From an uncultured Propionibacterium sp. (GTDB lineage: Bacteria > Actinomycetota > Actinomycetes > Propionibacteriales > Propionibacteriaceae): a stretch of DNA of 64,000 nucleotides. A program made the translations under genes and the position numbers. Within the stretch, counting starts at the first letter, position 1; each line of letters begins with the position of its first letter. The notes below the pieces were generated by a model, which did not search any database, was not told where the DNA came from, and was given only the letters and a program-made list of their open reading frames with translations. The stretch lies in the NCBI GenBank assembly GCA_938036835.1, contig CALHWB010000055.1, forward strand, positions 1 to 64,000. Reading direction: 5' to 3'. Of the stretch, positions 36,353-44,623 are shown piece by piece.

Positions 36353-37609
36353 TCAATCCCACTGCACGGTCAGATTCGGATCGTTTAGGTTGATGGACGG
36401 ATCGCCGAAGTACATGCCGTTGCCGTGGCCCTGCAACTCGCACCTTTGCCAGGTACCGCCCTGATTGCAGTCGGCGATGATGCTGAGCTTGCCCATGGTC
36501 GCGCCGCTGGCGGTGATCACGGTGATCAGGTGTTCGCCCGGCTTAGGGGTGACGTCCTGCATCTGGGCGCGGGCCTCTGCGCCCTGGGTCCGGCTGATGG
36601 TACCGTCCCGAAGCTGCTCTCCGTTGTCCAGCACCGCCGGGAGTGCCGCTCCGCAGCCTGGATCGATGGCGGTCGAGGCCAGGCACGCCTGGGCCTGGGC
36701 AATCACCTTCTCGCGGAACATCGCCACGCCGGCGTCCGATACCTTCAGCCCTAAGTCGTAGCGGTAGAGCGATGATTTGGAGTTCGGTACGAGCACCGGC
36801 TGGTCGGTGAAGGTGAGATAGGCCGAATCCAGGACCACCCGGTAACTGCCCGGGAACAGCTGCGGGCGTTTCGAGGCTGCGGGCGTGCCGTTGACGGTGA
36901 CCGCCAACCCCTGCATATCGGACAGTCCCAGGGCGGCAGTTGCCGAATAGAGCGTAGCCTGTCCCTTGTCTACTGCTACGTACAGCTTGTCGGAGGTCGA
37001 TTGGCCGCCGATCTGGTAGGTGACTGTCACATTGAAGGTGCTGGATCCTTCATCCTTGATCTCGCCGGCCGCGATGTCGGTGATCGGGGCGCGGCTCAGC
37101 GAATCCTTGAGCACCTCTGCGGTGAGCAGTGAGCGATCATCGCTGGAGCCGGCAAGCATGGCGACCGCGTCGGCCGCCCGTCCCTCGGAGATCGCGGTGA
37201 GATAGTTGACAGCAGCCCGTTTGGCAACGGTGGCGTCCTTGCTGCCCAACAACGAATTGGGATTGAATCTGTTGATCAGGGCCACGATGATCAAGATGAC
37301 TAAGACGATGGCGGCCACGATGCTCGCGACGAGCCCGCGGGGTGCCTTCCTGCGCGTTGTCCTGGTGGGGCCGCTGGTTGCCAGGGTGGTACGGTCACCG
37401 AATGCACTGCGGTATTCGGCCTGTCCGCCCGCAAGGCCCGGTGTCGATGGGGTGAAGGACTGGGTGGCATGCGGGGCCGGGTATTCGGGTGGCGGTGCCG
37501 CCGGAATGGGAGAATCGGTCACCGATCCCCAGCGCTGGTCCGGGACAGCGGACCAGTTGCCGGATAGGTCGGCATGCGGGTCCGGTTCTGGACGCTGGGG
37601 GCTGCTCAT
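36353..37609 (-). CDS. Membrane-anchored extracytoplasmic protein of unknown function
   Basis: 418 residues. A Pro-rich cytoplasmic tail (1-92) is followed by one membrane helix (about 93-116, GLVASIVAAIVLVILIIVALI) and a long outer part. The segment AKRAAVNYLTAISEGRAADAVAML after the helix resembles the opening of DUF4878-like lumazine-binding-fold domains. A second extracellular portion carries two Cys pairs (CLASTAIDPGC near 343; CNQGGTWQRC near 396). The ATG at 37609 has AAGGAG upstream. Not recognised as a named protein. It may share a transcript with uppS upstream, 121 bases away. Confidence 0.75.
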   Translation of the reverse strand: MSSPQRPEPDPHADLSGNWSAVPDQRWGSVTDSPIPAAPPPEYPAPHATQSFTPSTPGLAGGQAEYRSAFGDRTTLATSGPTRTTRRKAPRGLVASIVAAIVLVILIIVALINRFNPNSLLGSKDATVAKRAAVNYLTAISEGRAADAVAMLAGSSDDRSLLTAEVLKDSLSRAPITDIAAGEIKDEGSSTFNVTVTYQIGGQSTSDKLYVAVDKGQATLYSATAALGLSDMQGLAVTVNGTPAASKRPQLFPGSYRVVLDSAYLTFTDQPVLVPNSKSSLYRYDLGLKVSDAGVAMFREKVIAQAQACLASTAIDPGCGAALPAVLDNGEQLRDGTISRTQGAEARAQMQDVTPKPGEHLITVITASGATMGKLSIIADCNQGGTWQRCELQGHGNGMYFGDPSINLNDPNLTVQWD

Positions 37610-37730
37610 GTGCTTGGATCTCCTTAATTCTGCCAGCGGTCCAAAGGCTGCGCCATAAGTATGCCTTTCCTGCGGTGGCACCCGGAAGCCCATGCCTGGC
37701 CGGGCGGGCTGCCGAATATCGCTATACCGA

Positions 37731-38534
37731 TTAGACCTTTGGCTCTACAATATTGGAATTCGTCCCGCCGAACCTGCGGTTTCGTTCCGCATAGCTTGCC
37801 ACGGCGGCCCATAGATCCCGGCGATCCCAGTCTGGCCATAGCTTTTCCACGAAAACCAGTTCTGCATAGGCCGATTGCCACAGCAGGAAGTTCGAGATCC
37901 GCTGTTCGCCGGAGCTTCGGATAAACAGATCTACATCGGGGATGCCCGGTTCGTCAAGGTAGTGCCGGAAGCTCTGCTCGGTCAGCCGATCGGGGTTCAG
38001 GCGACCCCGGGCGGCGTCGCGGGCAATCGCCCGGGCGGCGTCCACGATTTCCGCGCGGCCACCGTAGTTAACGCAGAATTGCATCGTCAGTACGGTGTTG
38101 TCCGCGGTCTGGGCTTCGGCTTCCGCCAGCTCGCGCAGCACCGACCCCCATAGCCTGGGGCGGCGTCCAGCCCAGCGGACGCGCACCCCCAGGGCATCCA
38201 ACTGGTCACGTCGGCGGTGGATGACGCTCCGGTTGAACCCCATCAGGAAACGTACCTCGTCGGGGTGGCGTTTCCAGTTCTCGGTAGAGAAGGCATAGGC
38301 GGACAGATATTTGATGCCCATTTCGATGGCGCCTTCGATCACCTCGAAGAGCACCGCCTCACCGGCTTCATGGCCCCGGGTTCTGGGCAGCCCGCGCTGC
38401 CCCGCCCAGCGGCCATTGCCGTCCATCACGATGGCGACATGCCCGGGCAGGGCGGCGACGGGCAGCCGCGGGGGACGCGCGCCACTCGGGTGGGGTCGCG
38501 GCGGATGCTTTTCCGGACGCGCAGAGGTGACCAT
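37731..38534 (-). CDS. uppS: Isoprenyl transferase (undecaprenyl diphosphate synthase family)
   Basis: 267 residues. The catalytic Asp lies in VMDGNGRWA (D38). LSAYAFSTENWKR near 90, IRSSGEQRISNFLLWQSAYAE near 218 and the C-terminal RRFGG are family motifs. It makes the C50-C55 cis-prenyl carrier for cell-wall synthesis. The ATG at 38534 is taken rather than a frame running into the recO side, because TAAGGT lies 7 bases before it. It is divergent from recO, a neighbour pairing typical of actinobacteria. Confidence 0.93.
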   Translation of the reverse strand: MVTSARPEKHPPRPHPSGARPPRLPVAALPGHVAIVMDGNGRWAGQRGLPRTRGHEAGEAVLFEVIEGAIEMGIKYLSAYAFSTENWKRHPDEVRFLMGFNRSVIHRRRDQLDALGVRVRWAGRRPRLWGSVLRELAEAEAQTADNTVLTMQFCVNYGGRAEIVDAARAIARDAARGRLNPDRLTEQSFRHYLDEPGIPDVDLFIRSSGEQRISNFLLWQSAYAELVFVEKLWPDWDRRDLWAAVASYAERNRRFGGTNSNIVEPKV

Positions 38535-38541
38535 GTACTCG

Positions 38542-38547
38542 ACCTTA
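38542..38547 (-). promoter_or_regulatory. Leaderless-type -10 of uppS
   Basis: TAAGGT on the minus strand, 7 bases before the uppS ATG. Confidence 0.5.
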
Positions 38548-38636
38548 ATGGGTTGGTTCCCGAACCCAGCCGCCGACCCGCAGGCCAACGTCCTGCCCAG
38601 CCGGGGTGTCGCGGCCGGTCCGGTTGACCGTCGCGA

Positions 38637-38642
38637 GACAAT
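38637..38642 (+). promoter_or_regulatory. Leaderless-type -10 of recO
   Basis: GACAAT, 6 bases before the GTG at 38649. Confidence 0.55.
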
Positions 38643-38648
38643 GGCTGG

Positions 38649-39449
38649 GTGCCGACCTACCGAGATGAAGCCGTGGTATTGCGCACCCAAAAGCTCGGTG
38701 AGGCCGATCGGATCATCACCTTGTTGTGTCGCCGGCATGGCAAGGTGCGGGCAGTGGCTCGGGGGGCGCGCCGCATATCCTCGCGGATCGGGGGACGGCT
38801 AGAGGCGTTCAGCCATGTCGATGTGCAGTTCGCCGCTGGACGCAGCCTGGATGTGGTGACCCAGGTGGACACCCTGCACAGTTTTGATGCCGCATTACGG
38901 GTTGACTATGCCGGATTCACCGCTGGCCAGGTGATGCTGGAAACCGCGGACCGACTCGTGGCGGTGGAAGGCGTGCCCGCCTTGCGACAGTTCCGGCTGT
39001 TGGTCGGTGGCCTGCGAACCCTGGGCTCGGGCACTCCGCTGGGCCCTCGTCCGGCGACCATGGTGCTGGACTCCTATCTGCTGCGCGCGCTGTCGATAGC
39101 CGGGTACGCTCCGGCTCTGGAATCGTGTGCGCGCTGCGGTGCCTCGGGCAGGCATCCCGGGTTCGCCCCCGAGGCCGGCGGCATGGTCTGCGCTAGCTGT
39201 CGTCCGCCGCGTTCGGCGTTGCCCAGCCGAGAGGCCTGGGCGCTGCTGGCCGCACTGACCAGTGGGGATTGGGCAGCCACCGAGCTGGCCGACGACCGGA
39301 CTGGTCGCGAGGTCAGTGGCCTGGTGGCAGCCTATGCGGGTTGGTACCTGGACCGAGGGCTGCGTTCTTTGCCGTTGGTCGACCGTGGCGGCCGGGAAAC
39401 GGCCCGCGGACCGGGCAGACCTGCTCATTCAGAAGAAAACCACCGCTAG
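38649..39449 (+). CDS. recO: DNA repair protein RecO
   Basis: 266 residues. An N-terminal OB fold (TYRDEAVVLRTQKLGEADRIITLL) is followed by a helical domain with a four-Cys zinc site (CARCGASG near 159 and CASC near 180). It loads RecA with RecR on gapped DNA. GTG 38649 follows GACAAT by 6 bases. The 163 bases to the convergent zur gene hold no gene; they contain a small perfect GCCGC-gca-GCGGC hairpin (39499-39511) of doubtful meaning. Confidence 0.94.
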   Translation: MPTYRDEAVVLRTQKLGEADRIITLLCRRHGKVRAVARGARRISSRIGGRLEAFSHVDVQFAAGRSLDVVTQVDTLHSFDAALRVDYAGFTAGQVMLETADRLVAVEGVPALRQFRLLVGGLRTLGSGTPLGPRPATMVLDSYLLRALSIAGYAPALESCARCGASGRHPGFAPEAGGMVCASCRPPRSALPSREAWALLAALTSGDWAATELADDRTGREVSGLVAAYAGWYLDRGLRSLPLVDRGGRETARGPGRPAHSEENHR

Positions 39450-39612
39450 CAAACCCGGATGTCATGCTGGTGGGTAGCCCGCCGGTCGGCTGTGCCATGC
39501 CGCGCAGCGGCGGTGCTCGTGGCCGATCCGCCAGGCCGGGGTATCGATGGCCCGATCCGATCCAATGGGCGCGCATTGACTCGCGGGATCCGCAGACGAA
39601 TGCCTTCCCGGA

Positions 39613-40011
39613 TCAGCAGTTGCTGCAGATGCCGTAGATCTCGACGTAATGTTCGGGATCACGGTAGCCGTGCCGGGTCGCCACCTGCCGGGCCCATTCC
39701 TCTAGAGCCTCGCCGGAGACCTCGACGGCTCGGCCGCAACTGCGGCAGATCAGATGATGGTGGTGGTTTGTCGAACAGCGCCGATAGACCATTTCGCCAT
39801 CGTTGTTGCGGATCGCGTCGACCATGTCGGCTTCGGCCAGCCATTGTAGGCCTCGATAGACGGTGGCTAATCCGATGGTCTCGCCCGCGGCCCGCAGTGC
39901 GGCATGCACCTGCTGGGCGGATAGGAACTCCTCGGCGGTATCGAGATGGGCGCAGATTAGCTTGCGCTGTCTGGTCAGATGGGGCCGGTCAGCGGTGGTC
40001 TCAGTGCTCAT
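39613..40011 (-). CDS. zur: Zinc uptake regulator, Fur family
   Basis: 132 residues. A winged helix (12-80, LTRQRKLICAHL, LATVYRGLQWL) precedes a dimer domain with HHHHLICRSCG near 84 and a final CSNC. The two C-x2-C pairs form the structural zinc site. It should repress zinc uptake when zinc is plentiful. It is the last gene of znuA-znuC-znuB-zur (11-base overlap with znuB). The operon starts with a Zur-type palindrome, so autoregulation is expected. Confidence 0.92.
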   Translation of the reverse strand: MSTETTADRPHLTRQRKLICAHLDTAEEFLSAQQVHAALRAAGETIGLATVYRGLQWLAEADMVDAIRNNDGEMVYRRCSTNHHHHLICRSCGRAVEVSGEALEEWARQVATRHGYRDPEHYVEIYGICSNC

Positions 40012-40972
40012 CGAAATGGTCTCCGTGCGGTGTATACCGGTGAACGTCACGCCGGCGATCGACATGATCACCAGACAGGACGGCTGGCATCCGGACGTCC
40101 CAGGCATCTGGTTCGGCGCATTTGCAAGCCGAATCGTCATCCTCCGCGGTTGCTCGACTGCTTCGGCGGCGTCTTTCCAGTAGCGAGTTTACCGGCAGGG
40201 AACAGATGAATACCGCGATCGCCACAACGACGATCGTGGCCCCGGTGGCCGAGTCGAGGTAGAACGAGCAGACCACTCCACCGAGAGCCAGTGCCAGCCC
40301 CAGCGCCATGGCCAGGGCGAGCCCCCGCCGGAAACCCTGCACCAGATTGTTTGCTGTGGCCACCGGGATCACCATCAGCGCACTGACCAGCATTAGCCCA
40401 ACGGTACGCATCGCCACCGCCACCGTGATGGCGGCCATCACCACGATCACCATGCTCAATGCACGTCTCGGCAGCCCCTGGGTACAGGCATAGTCCTCAT
40501 CGGCGCAGACGGCGAAGAGCTGGGGAGACAACCCGATGGCAGCGGCTAGCACCAGCACTGCCAGCACTGCCACCACGATCAGGTCGGTCCGGTCGACCGA
40601 GGTCAGCGAACCGAACAGGTACTGCGACAGTATCCCGGCCCCCCGGCCGGCCATCCCGGCCATCAGAACGCCGGTCGCCAGCCCACCGTAGAACAGGATC
40701 GCCAGGCCGACATCGCCGGAGGCCCGGCCCGACTGGCGGAGCAACTCGATGACTACCGCACCCAACACGCAGACCAGCACGGCCACCGGCACCGGGGCCT
40801 GGCCGGTCAGCAGAGCCAGACCGACCCCCGCGATCGCGATGTGCCCTAGGCCGTCGCCCAACAGGCTGAGCCGGCGTTGCACTATGTAGGTGCCCACCGC
40901 GGGTGCCATCAGCCCGGTGAGGGCACCCGCGATCAGAGCTCGCACCATGAAATCGAAGGCGAACAGTGCCAT
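40001..40972 (-). CDS. znuB: Zinc ABC transporter permease ZnuB
   Basis: 323 residues with about eight hydrophobic segments in the first 270 (FVRALIAGAL, GDGLGHIAIAGVGLALL, LMLVSALMVIPVATANNL), the ABC-3 permease family for zinc/manganese. The C-terminal 50 residues are charged and His/Asp/Cys-containing, possibly a cytoplasmic metal-binding tail. It starts 3 bases after znuC and overlaps zur. Confidence 0.92.
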   Translation of the reverse strand: MALFAFDFMVRALIAGALTGLMAPAVGTYIVQRRLSLLGDGLGHIAIAGVGLALLTGQAPVPVAVLVCVLGAVVIELLRQSGRASGDVGLAILFYGGLATGVLMAGMAGRGAGILSQYLFGSLTSVDRTDLIVVAVLAVLVLAAAIGLSPQLFAVCADEDYACTQGLPRRALSMVIVVMAAITVAVAMRTVGLMLVSALMVIPVATANNLVQGFRRGLALAMALGLALALGGVVCSFYLDSATGATIVVVAIAVFICSLPVNSLLERRRRSSRATAEDDDSACKCAEPDAWDVRMPAVLSGDHVDRRRDVHRYTPHGDHFDEH

Positions 40973-40975
40973 GCG

Positions 40976-41746
40976 CTAGCTCCTGGTGGAGCCGATCGAG
41001 TACCCGGCAGCAAGCCGAGCGACGGCCGGCGGGCTGGGGTGGCCGATCCCGGTGCAGACCGGTTCGGCGTCCGGTTGCTGCGGGCCATCGTGGACGACCC
41101 GGCCAGCCTGAAGCACCACGCTGCGTTGCAGCAGTTCTCGCATTGCGCCCAACTCGTGCAGCACCACCAGGATAGTCAGTCCATGGCCGTGCAGCCTGCC
41201 CAGCAGGTGCGCGATATCGGTCTGAGCCTGAACGTCCAGGGCGGCTAGGGGTTCGTCCAATACCAGCAGGTCGGCCTGACCGGCCAGCGCCCGGGCGATC
41301 AGGACGCGCTGCTGTTGGCCGCCCGAAAGCCAAGTCATCGGGCGGGCATCGAAACCGGCCAGCCCCACCTGATGCAGGGCTTCTGCGACGGCTTCCCGAT
41401 CGGCGGCGTTCGGTAACTCGAACCAGCGGCGACGCGCCAGTCGCCCCAGTTGGACCACCTCGTGCACGGTCGCGTTCGGAACCTGCAATCGGCCGCGCTG
41501 AGGTACATAGCCCACCCGCGCCCAATCGCGGAAACAGCCGATCGGGCGGCCGAACAGTGTCACGCTGCCTTGCTGATGGGGGATCAAACCGAGCAGGGTG
41601 CGTAGCAGGGTGGTCTTGCCCGAACCGTTGCCGCCGAGCAGAGCCACCACCTCCCCGCCGTCCACGGTCAGGTTCACCTTCCGCAGCACCTGCCGATCGC
41701 CCAACCAGGTGCTCACGTTCTGGACGCGGACCACCGCTTCGCTCAT
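40976..41746 (-). CDS. znuC: Zinc ABC transporter ATPase ZnuC
   Basis: 256 residues. Walker A GGNGSGKTT lies near 35, the Q-loop near 77, signature LSGGQQQRVLIARAL near 137 and Walker B LLVLDEPLAALD near 158. It powers ZnuB. The ATG at 41746 overlaps the znuA stop (ATGA); an ATG two codons earlier is less likely. Confidence 0.93.
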   Translation of the reverse strand: MSEAVVRVQNVSTWLGDRQVLRKVNLTVDGGEVVALLGGNGSGKTTLLRTLLGLIPHQQGSVTLFGRPIGCFRDWARVGYVPQRGRLQVPNATVHEVVQLGRLARRRWFELPNAADREAVAEALHQVGLAGFDARPMTWLSGGQQQRVLIARALAGQADLLVLDEPLAALDVQAQTDIAHLLGRLHGHGLTILVVLHELGAMRELLQRSVVLQAGRVVHDGPQQPDAEPVCTGIGHPSPPAVARLAAGYSIGSTRS

Positions 41747-42690
41747 TGGCAACCGTTCGCCGCCGCGAGCGACCTGCGGTTCGATTCCATCACTTCAAGG
41801 TAGTTCCGTCCGCGGGACTCGGAGCCGAGGGTCTCGACCGGGTCCAGGATGTCGGTTTGCAGGCCAAGATCCGACGCGATGGTCTCGGCGACCTTGGGTG
41901 AGACCGCGGTCTCGTAGAAGATGGTGGTCAGGTTGTGCTGGATCGCGATCTCGTGAATGGCCGCGATCCGCGCCGGGCTGGGCTCCTCCTCGGTGGACAG
42001 CCCGGAGATGCCGACCTGGGTCAGCCCGTAGCGGCCGGCCAGATAGCCGAAGGCGGCATGGCTGGTCACGAAGGTGTCGGTCCGGCAGTTGGCCAGCGAG
42101 TCGCTGTAGGCGGTATCGACCGTGGCCAGATCGCTGGCGAGGGCTGCGGCGTTGGCCTGGTAGGTGTCTGCATTGCCCGGGTCCAGTTCCCCCAGCTTGC
42201 TGGCGATCCGGCGACCCATCTCGGCCATGTTCAGCGGGTTCAACCAGACATGCGGGTCGACCACTCCATGGTCGTGACCGGGGCTTCCCTCGTTCTCCCG
42301 CTCGTCATCGCCCTCCTTGGTGGCGTGCCGCAATTCGAGGAAATCGCCCACATCTAGGGCCTGGTTTGGATGCTGTTGTGCGACGGCCTCGTCGAAGGCG
42401 GCCTGGTATTGGGCCATGTAGACCACCAGGTCGGCCTCGCCGACCGCGGCTGTCTGCTGGGGGGTCAGCTCCAGGTCATGTCCATCGGTGCCGGGGGCCA
42501 GCAGGTTGGTCAGTTTCACCAGGTCGCCCCCCACCCGTTGTACGGCGTACTCGAAGGGATAGGCGCCCACCACCACGTTCGGCCGGCCGTCTCCGCCGCC
42601 GGATGAGCCTCCGCAGGCGGTCATGGTGGTCGGCAGGACCGTGCCGAGCACGGTGACGACGGCTGCACGGACGACATGAGAGACATTCAT
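41743..42690 (-). CDS. znuA: Zinc-binding lipoprotein ZnuA
   Basis: 315 residues. The signal peptide has a lipobox-like TMTAC (acylated Cys near 26). Metal ligands of cluster A-I proteins: His in GTDGHDLEL near 70, His in VDPHVWLNP near 148, His in VTSHAAFGY near 213 and an acidic residue near the C-terminus. An acidic loop with HDHG (near 142) replaces the longer His-rich loop of many ZnuA. It captures zinc for ZnuBC. The ATG at 42690 abuts the Zur-type palindrome. Frames further upstream would read through the promoter. Confidence 0.93.
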   Translation of the reverse strand: MNVSHVVRAAVVTVLGTVLPTTMTACGGSSGGGDGRPNVVVGAYPFEYAVQRVGGDLVKLTNLLAPGTDGHDLELTPQQTAAVGEADLVVYMAQYQAAFDEAVAQQHPNQALDVGDFLELRHATKEGDDERENEGSPGHDHGVVDPHVWLNPLNMAEMGRRIASKLGELDPGNADTYQANAAALASDLATVDTAYSDSLANCRTDTFVTSHAAFGYLAGRYGLTQVGISGLSTEEEPSPARIAAIHEIAIQHNLTTIFYETAVSPKVAETIASDLGLQTDILDPVETLGSESRGRNYLEVMESNRRSLAAANGCQ

Positions 42691-42704
42691 GATAATCATT
42701 ATCA
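42690..42704. promoter_or_regulatory. Zur-type operator over the znuA start
   Basis: TGATAAT-C-ATTATCA, a perfect 7+1+7 inverted repeat of the Zur-box type. On the minus strand it contains the -10 GATAAT and runs into the ATG of znuA, so a bound repressor would block RNA polymerase directly. Confidence 0.85.
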
Positions 42705-42726
42705 AACGTCTCCGGATGTGGATCAA
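42698..42726 (-). promoter_or_regulatory. znuA promoter, leaderless type
   Basis: On the minus strand TTGATC (42726-42721), an exact 17-base spacer, and GATAAT (42703-42698), 7 bases before the znuA ATG. This is one of the best -35/-10 pairs in the window. Confidence 0.75.
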
Positions 42727-43042
42727 CCGGGGAGCCGGCCAACGGTTCGGTTCAGGCCGGGACGGTCCATGGACGACGAGCCAGTCGAGTGTACCGACTG
42801 GCCAGCCCCGGGCAGCCTGGCGAAGCCGATCGGATTAGCCCTACGGATGGATCGCCTTCCCGGTCGTCATCCGGAATCGAGCAGACGCCGCGAACCGGCC
42901 GCCGGGTTCGTGAAATCGGCCCGAACCGCTAGCCTGATGGATGGTTGCCGGCCGTGCTAGGCCTGCGCCAGACCCGATGCCAGCCGGGCATCGGGAACTG
43001 TTCCTCAGCGGGGAACCCGAGAATCAGTGGAGCCATACCGAA
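42705..43042. other. Divergent intergenic region between znuA and glyS
   Basis: About 340 bases. It holds the znuA promoter on one side. On the glyS side is TAGCCT (42930-42935), five bases before an in-frame ATG at 42941 that would add 34 residues to GlyS; I treat that as the glyS -10 with a roughly 100-base leader. No other gene or RNA is apparent. Confidence 0.6.
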
Positions 43043-44431
43043 ATGCCGGAGAGCAATCTCGACAAGGTCGTCAATCTGTGCAAGCGTCGGGGATTCGTCT
43101 TCCCCTGCGGGGAAATCTACGGTGGGACCAGGGCTGCCTGGGACTATGGTCCACTGGGCGTCGAACTGAAGGAGAACATCAAACGGCAGTGGTGGCGTTA
43201 CATGGTCACCGGTCGGGACGATGTGGTTGGCCTGGACTCCTCGGTGATCCTGCCGCGCGAGGTCTGGGTGGCCTCAGGGCATGTGTCGGTCTTCAACGAT
43301 CCACTCGTGGAATGCCTGAACTGCCACAAGAGATTCCGAGCCGACCAACTGATCGAGGAATACGCTCACCGCAGGCAGGTCGCCGACCCCGGCGCGGTGG
43401 GCCTGACCGAGGTACCCTGCCCGAACTGCGGCAGCCGCGGTCGGTACACCGACCCCCGCGACTTCAACATGATGCTCAAGACCTATCTCGGACCGATCGA
43501 GGACGCCACCGGACTGCACTATCTGCGTCCCGAGACCGCCCAGGGTATCTTCGTCAACTTCAAGAACGTGCTGAATGCCACTCGTCAGAAGCCGCCCTTT
43601 GGGGTGGCCCAGGTGGGTAAGAGCTTCCGCAACGAGATCACCCCCGGGAACTTCGTCTTCCGCACCCGCGAGTTCGAACAGATGGAGATGGAGTTCTTCG
43701 TGGAGCCGGGAACCGACGAGAAGTGGCATCAGTACTGGATCGACGCCCGCCACCGGTGGTATCTCGATCTGGGGATCGATCCGGGCAATCTGCGCTTCTA
43801 CGAGCATCCCAGGGAGAAGCTGTCCCACTATTCGAAACGGACCGTCGATGTCGAATACCGCTTCGGTTTCCAGGGGTCGGATTGGGGCGAATTGGAGGGT
43901 ATCGCCAACCGAACCGACTTCGATCTGACCACCCATGCCAAGCACTCGGGCACGAATCTGGAATACTTCGATCAAGCCAAGGGCGAGCATTACACGCCCT
44001 ACGTGATCGAGCCGGCGGCTGGCCTGGGTCGTTCTCTGATGGCCTTCCTGGTCGATGCCTATACCGAAGATCAGGCACCCAATACCAAGGGTGGGGTGGA
44101 CACCCGGGTGGTGCTGAGGCTGGATCACCGGCTTGCCCCGGTCAAGGCTGCGGTGTTACCGCTGTCCCGCAACGAGGCGTTGTCGCCCAGGGCTCGTGAT
44201 CTGGCCCGCGAACTGCGGCAATGCTGGAATGTGGACTTCGACGATGCCCAGGCCATCGGCAAGCGCTACCGCAGACAGGACGAAATCGGCACCCCGTTTT
44301 GCATCACGGTCGATTTCGACTCGTTGGAAGACGATGCGGTCACGATTCGGGAGCGCGACACCATGGCCCAGGAAAGAGTACCGATCTGCGAGGTCCGTTC
44401 CTTCCTGGCAACCCGCTTGATCGGTTGCTGA
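43043..44431 (+). CDS. glyS: Glycyl-tRNA synthetase, dimeric type
   Basis: 462 residues. Class II motif 2 is FRNEITPGNFVFRTREFEQMEMEFF near 194-218, motif 3 is near 320-345 (IEPAAGLGRSLMAFL), and an N-terminal GFVFPCGEIYGG (17-28) is typical. A zinc-ribbon-like insert has two C-x2-C pairs (near 92 and 127). The ATG at 43043 begins where family members begin, with GGAG ten bases upstream. An in-frame ATG at 42941 close to a TAGCCT box is the alternative. Confidence 0.94.
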   Translation: MPESNLDKVVNLCKRRGFVFPCGEIYGGTRAAWDYGPLGVELKENIKRQWWRYMVTGRDDVVGLDSSVILPREVWVASGHVSVFNDPLVECLNCHKRFRADQLIEEYAHRRQVADPGAVGLTEVPCPNCGSRGRYTDPRDFNMMLKTYLGPIEDATGLHYLRPETAQGIFVNFKNVLNATRQKPPFGVAQVGKSFRNEITPGNFVFRTREFEQMEMEFFVEPGTDEKWHQYWIDARHRWYLDLGIDPGNLRFYEHPREKLSHYSKRTVDVEYRFGFQGSDWGELEGIANRTDFDLTTHAKHSGTNLEYFDQAKGEHYTPYVIEPAAGLGRSLMAFLVDAYTEDQAPNTKGGVDTRVVLRLDHRLAPVKAAVLPLSRNEALSPRARDLARELRQCWNVDFDDAQAIGKRYRRQDEIGTPFCITVDFDSLEDDAVTIRERDTMAQERVPICEVRSFLATRLIGC

Positions 44432-44623
44432 CCCGCCGGTGCGCAACCGGAGGCCCTGGCCGGCGATCCGTAGACCAGGGCGATGCCCCGCCGCGCCGGG
44501 CGAATGAACCGGTCACGGCCCGAATCCCTATCGGAATGGCGCCCGGTGCGGACGGGGTCGTCGTAGGACCCAGCGCATTCGCCGGGACGATAGCCAGCGA
44601 AACCGGACAGGTGGTCATGTAAC

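Noticed and set aside
42930..42943. GlyS start at ATG 42941 next to TAGCCT
   Set aside because: The spacing is only 5 bases and it would add 34 residues absent from family members. The ATG at 43043 has GGAG and starts where homologues start. Not fully excluded.
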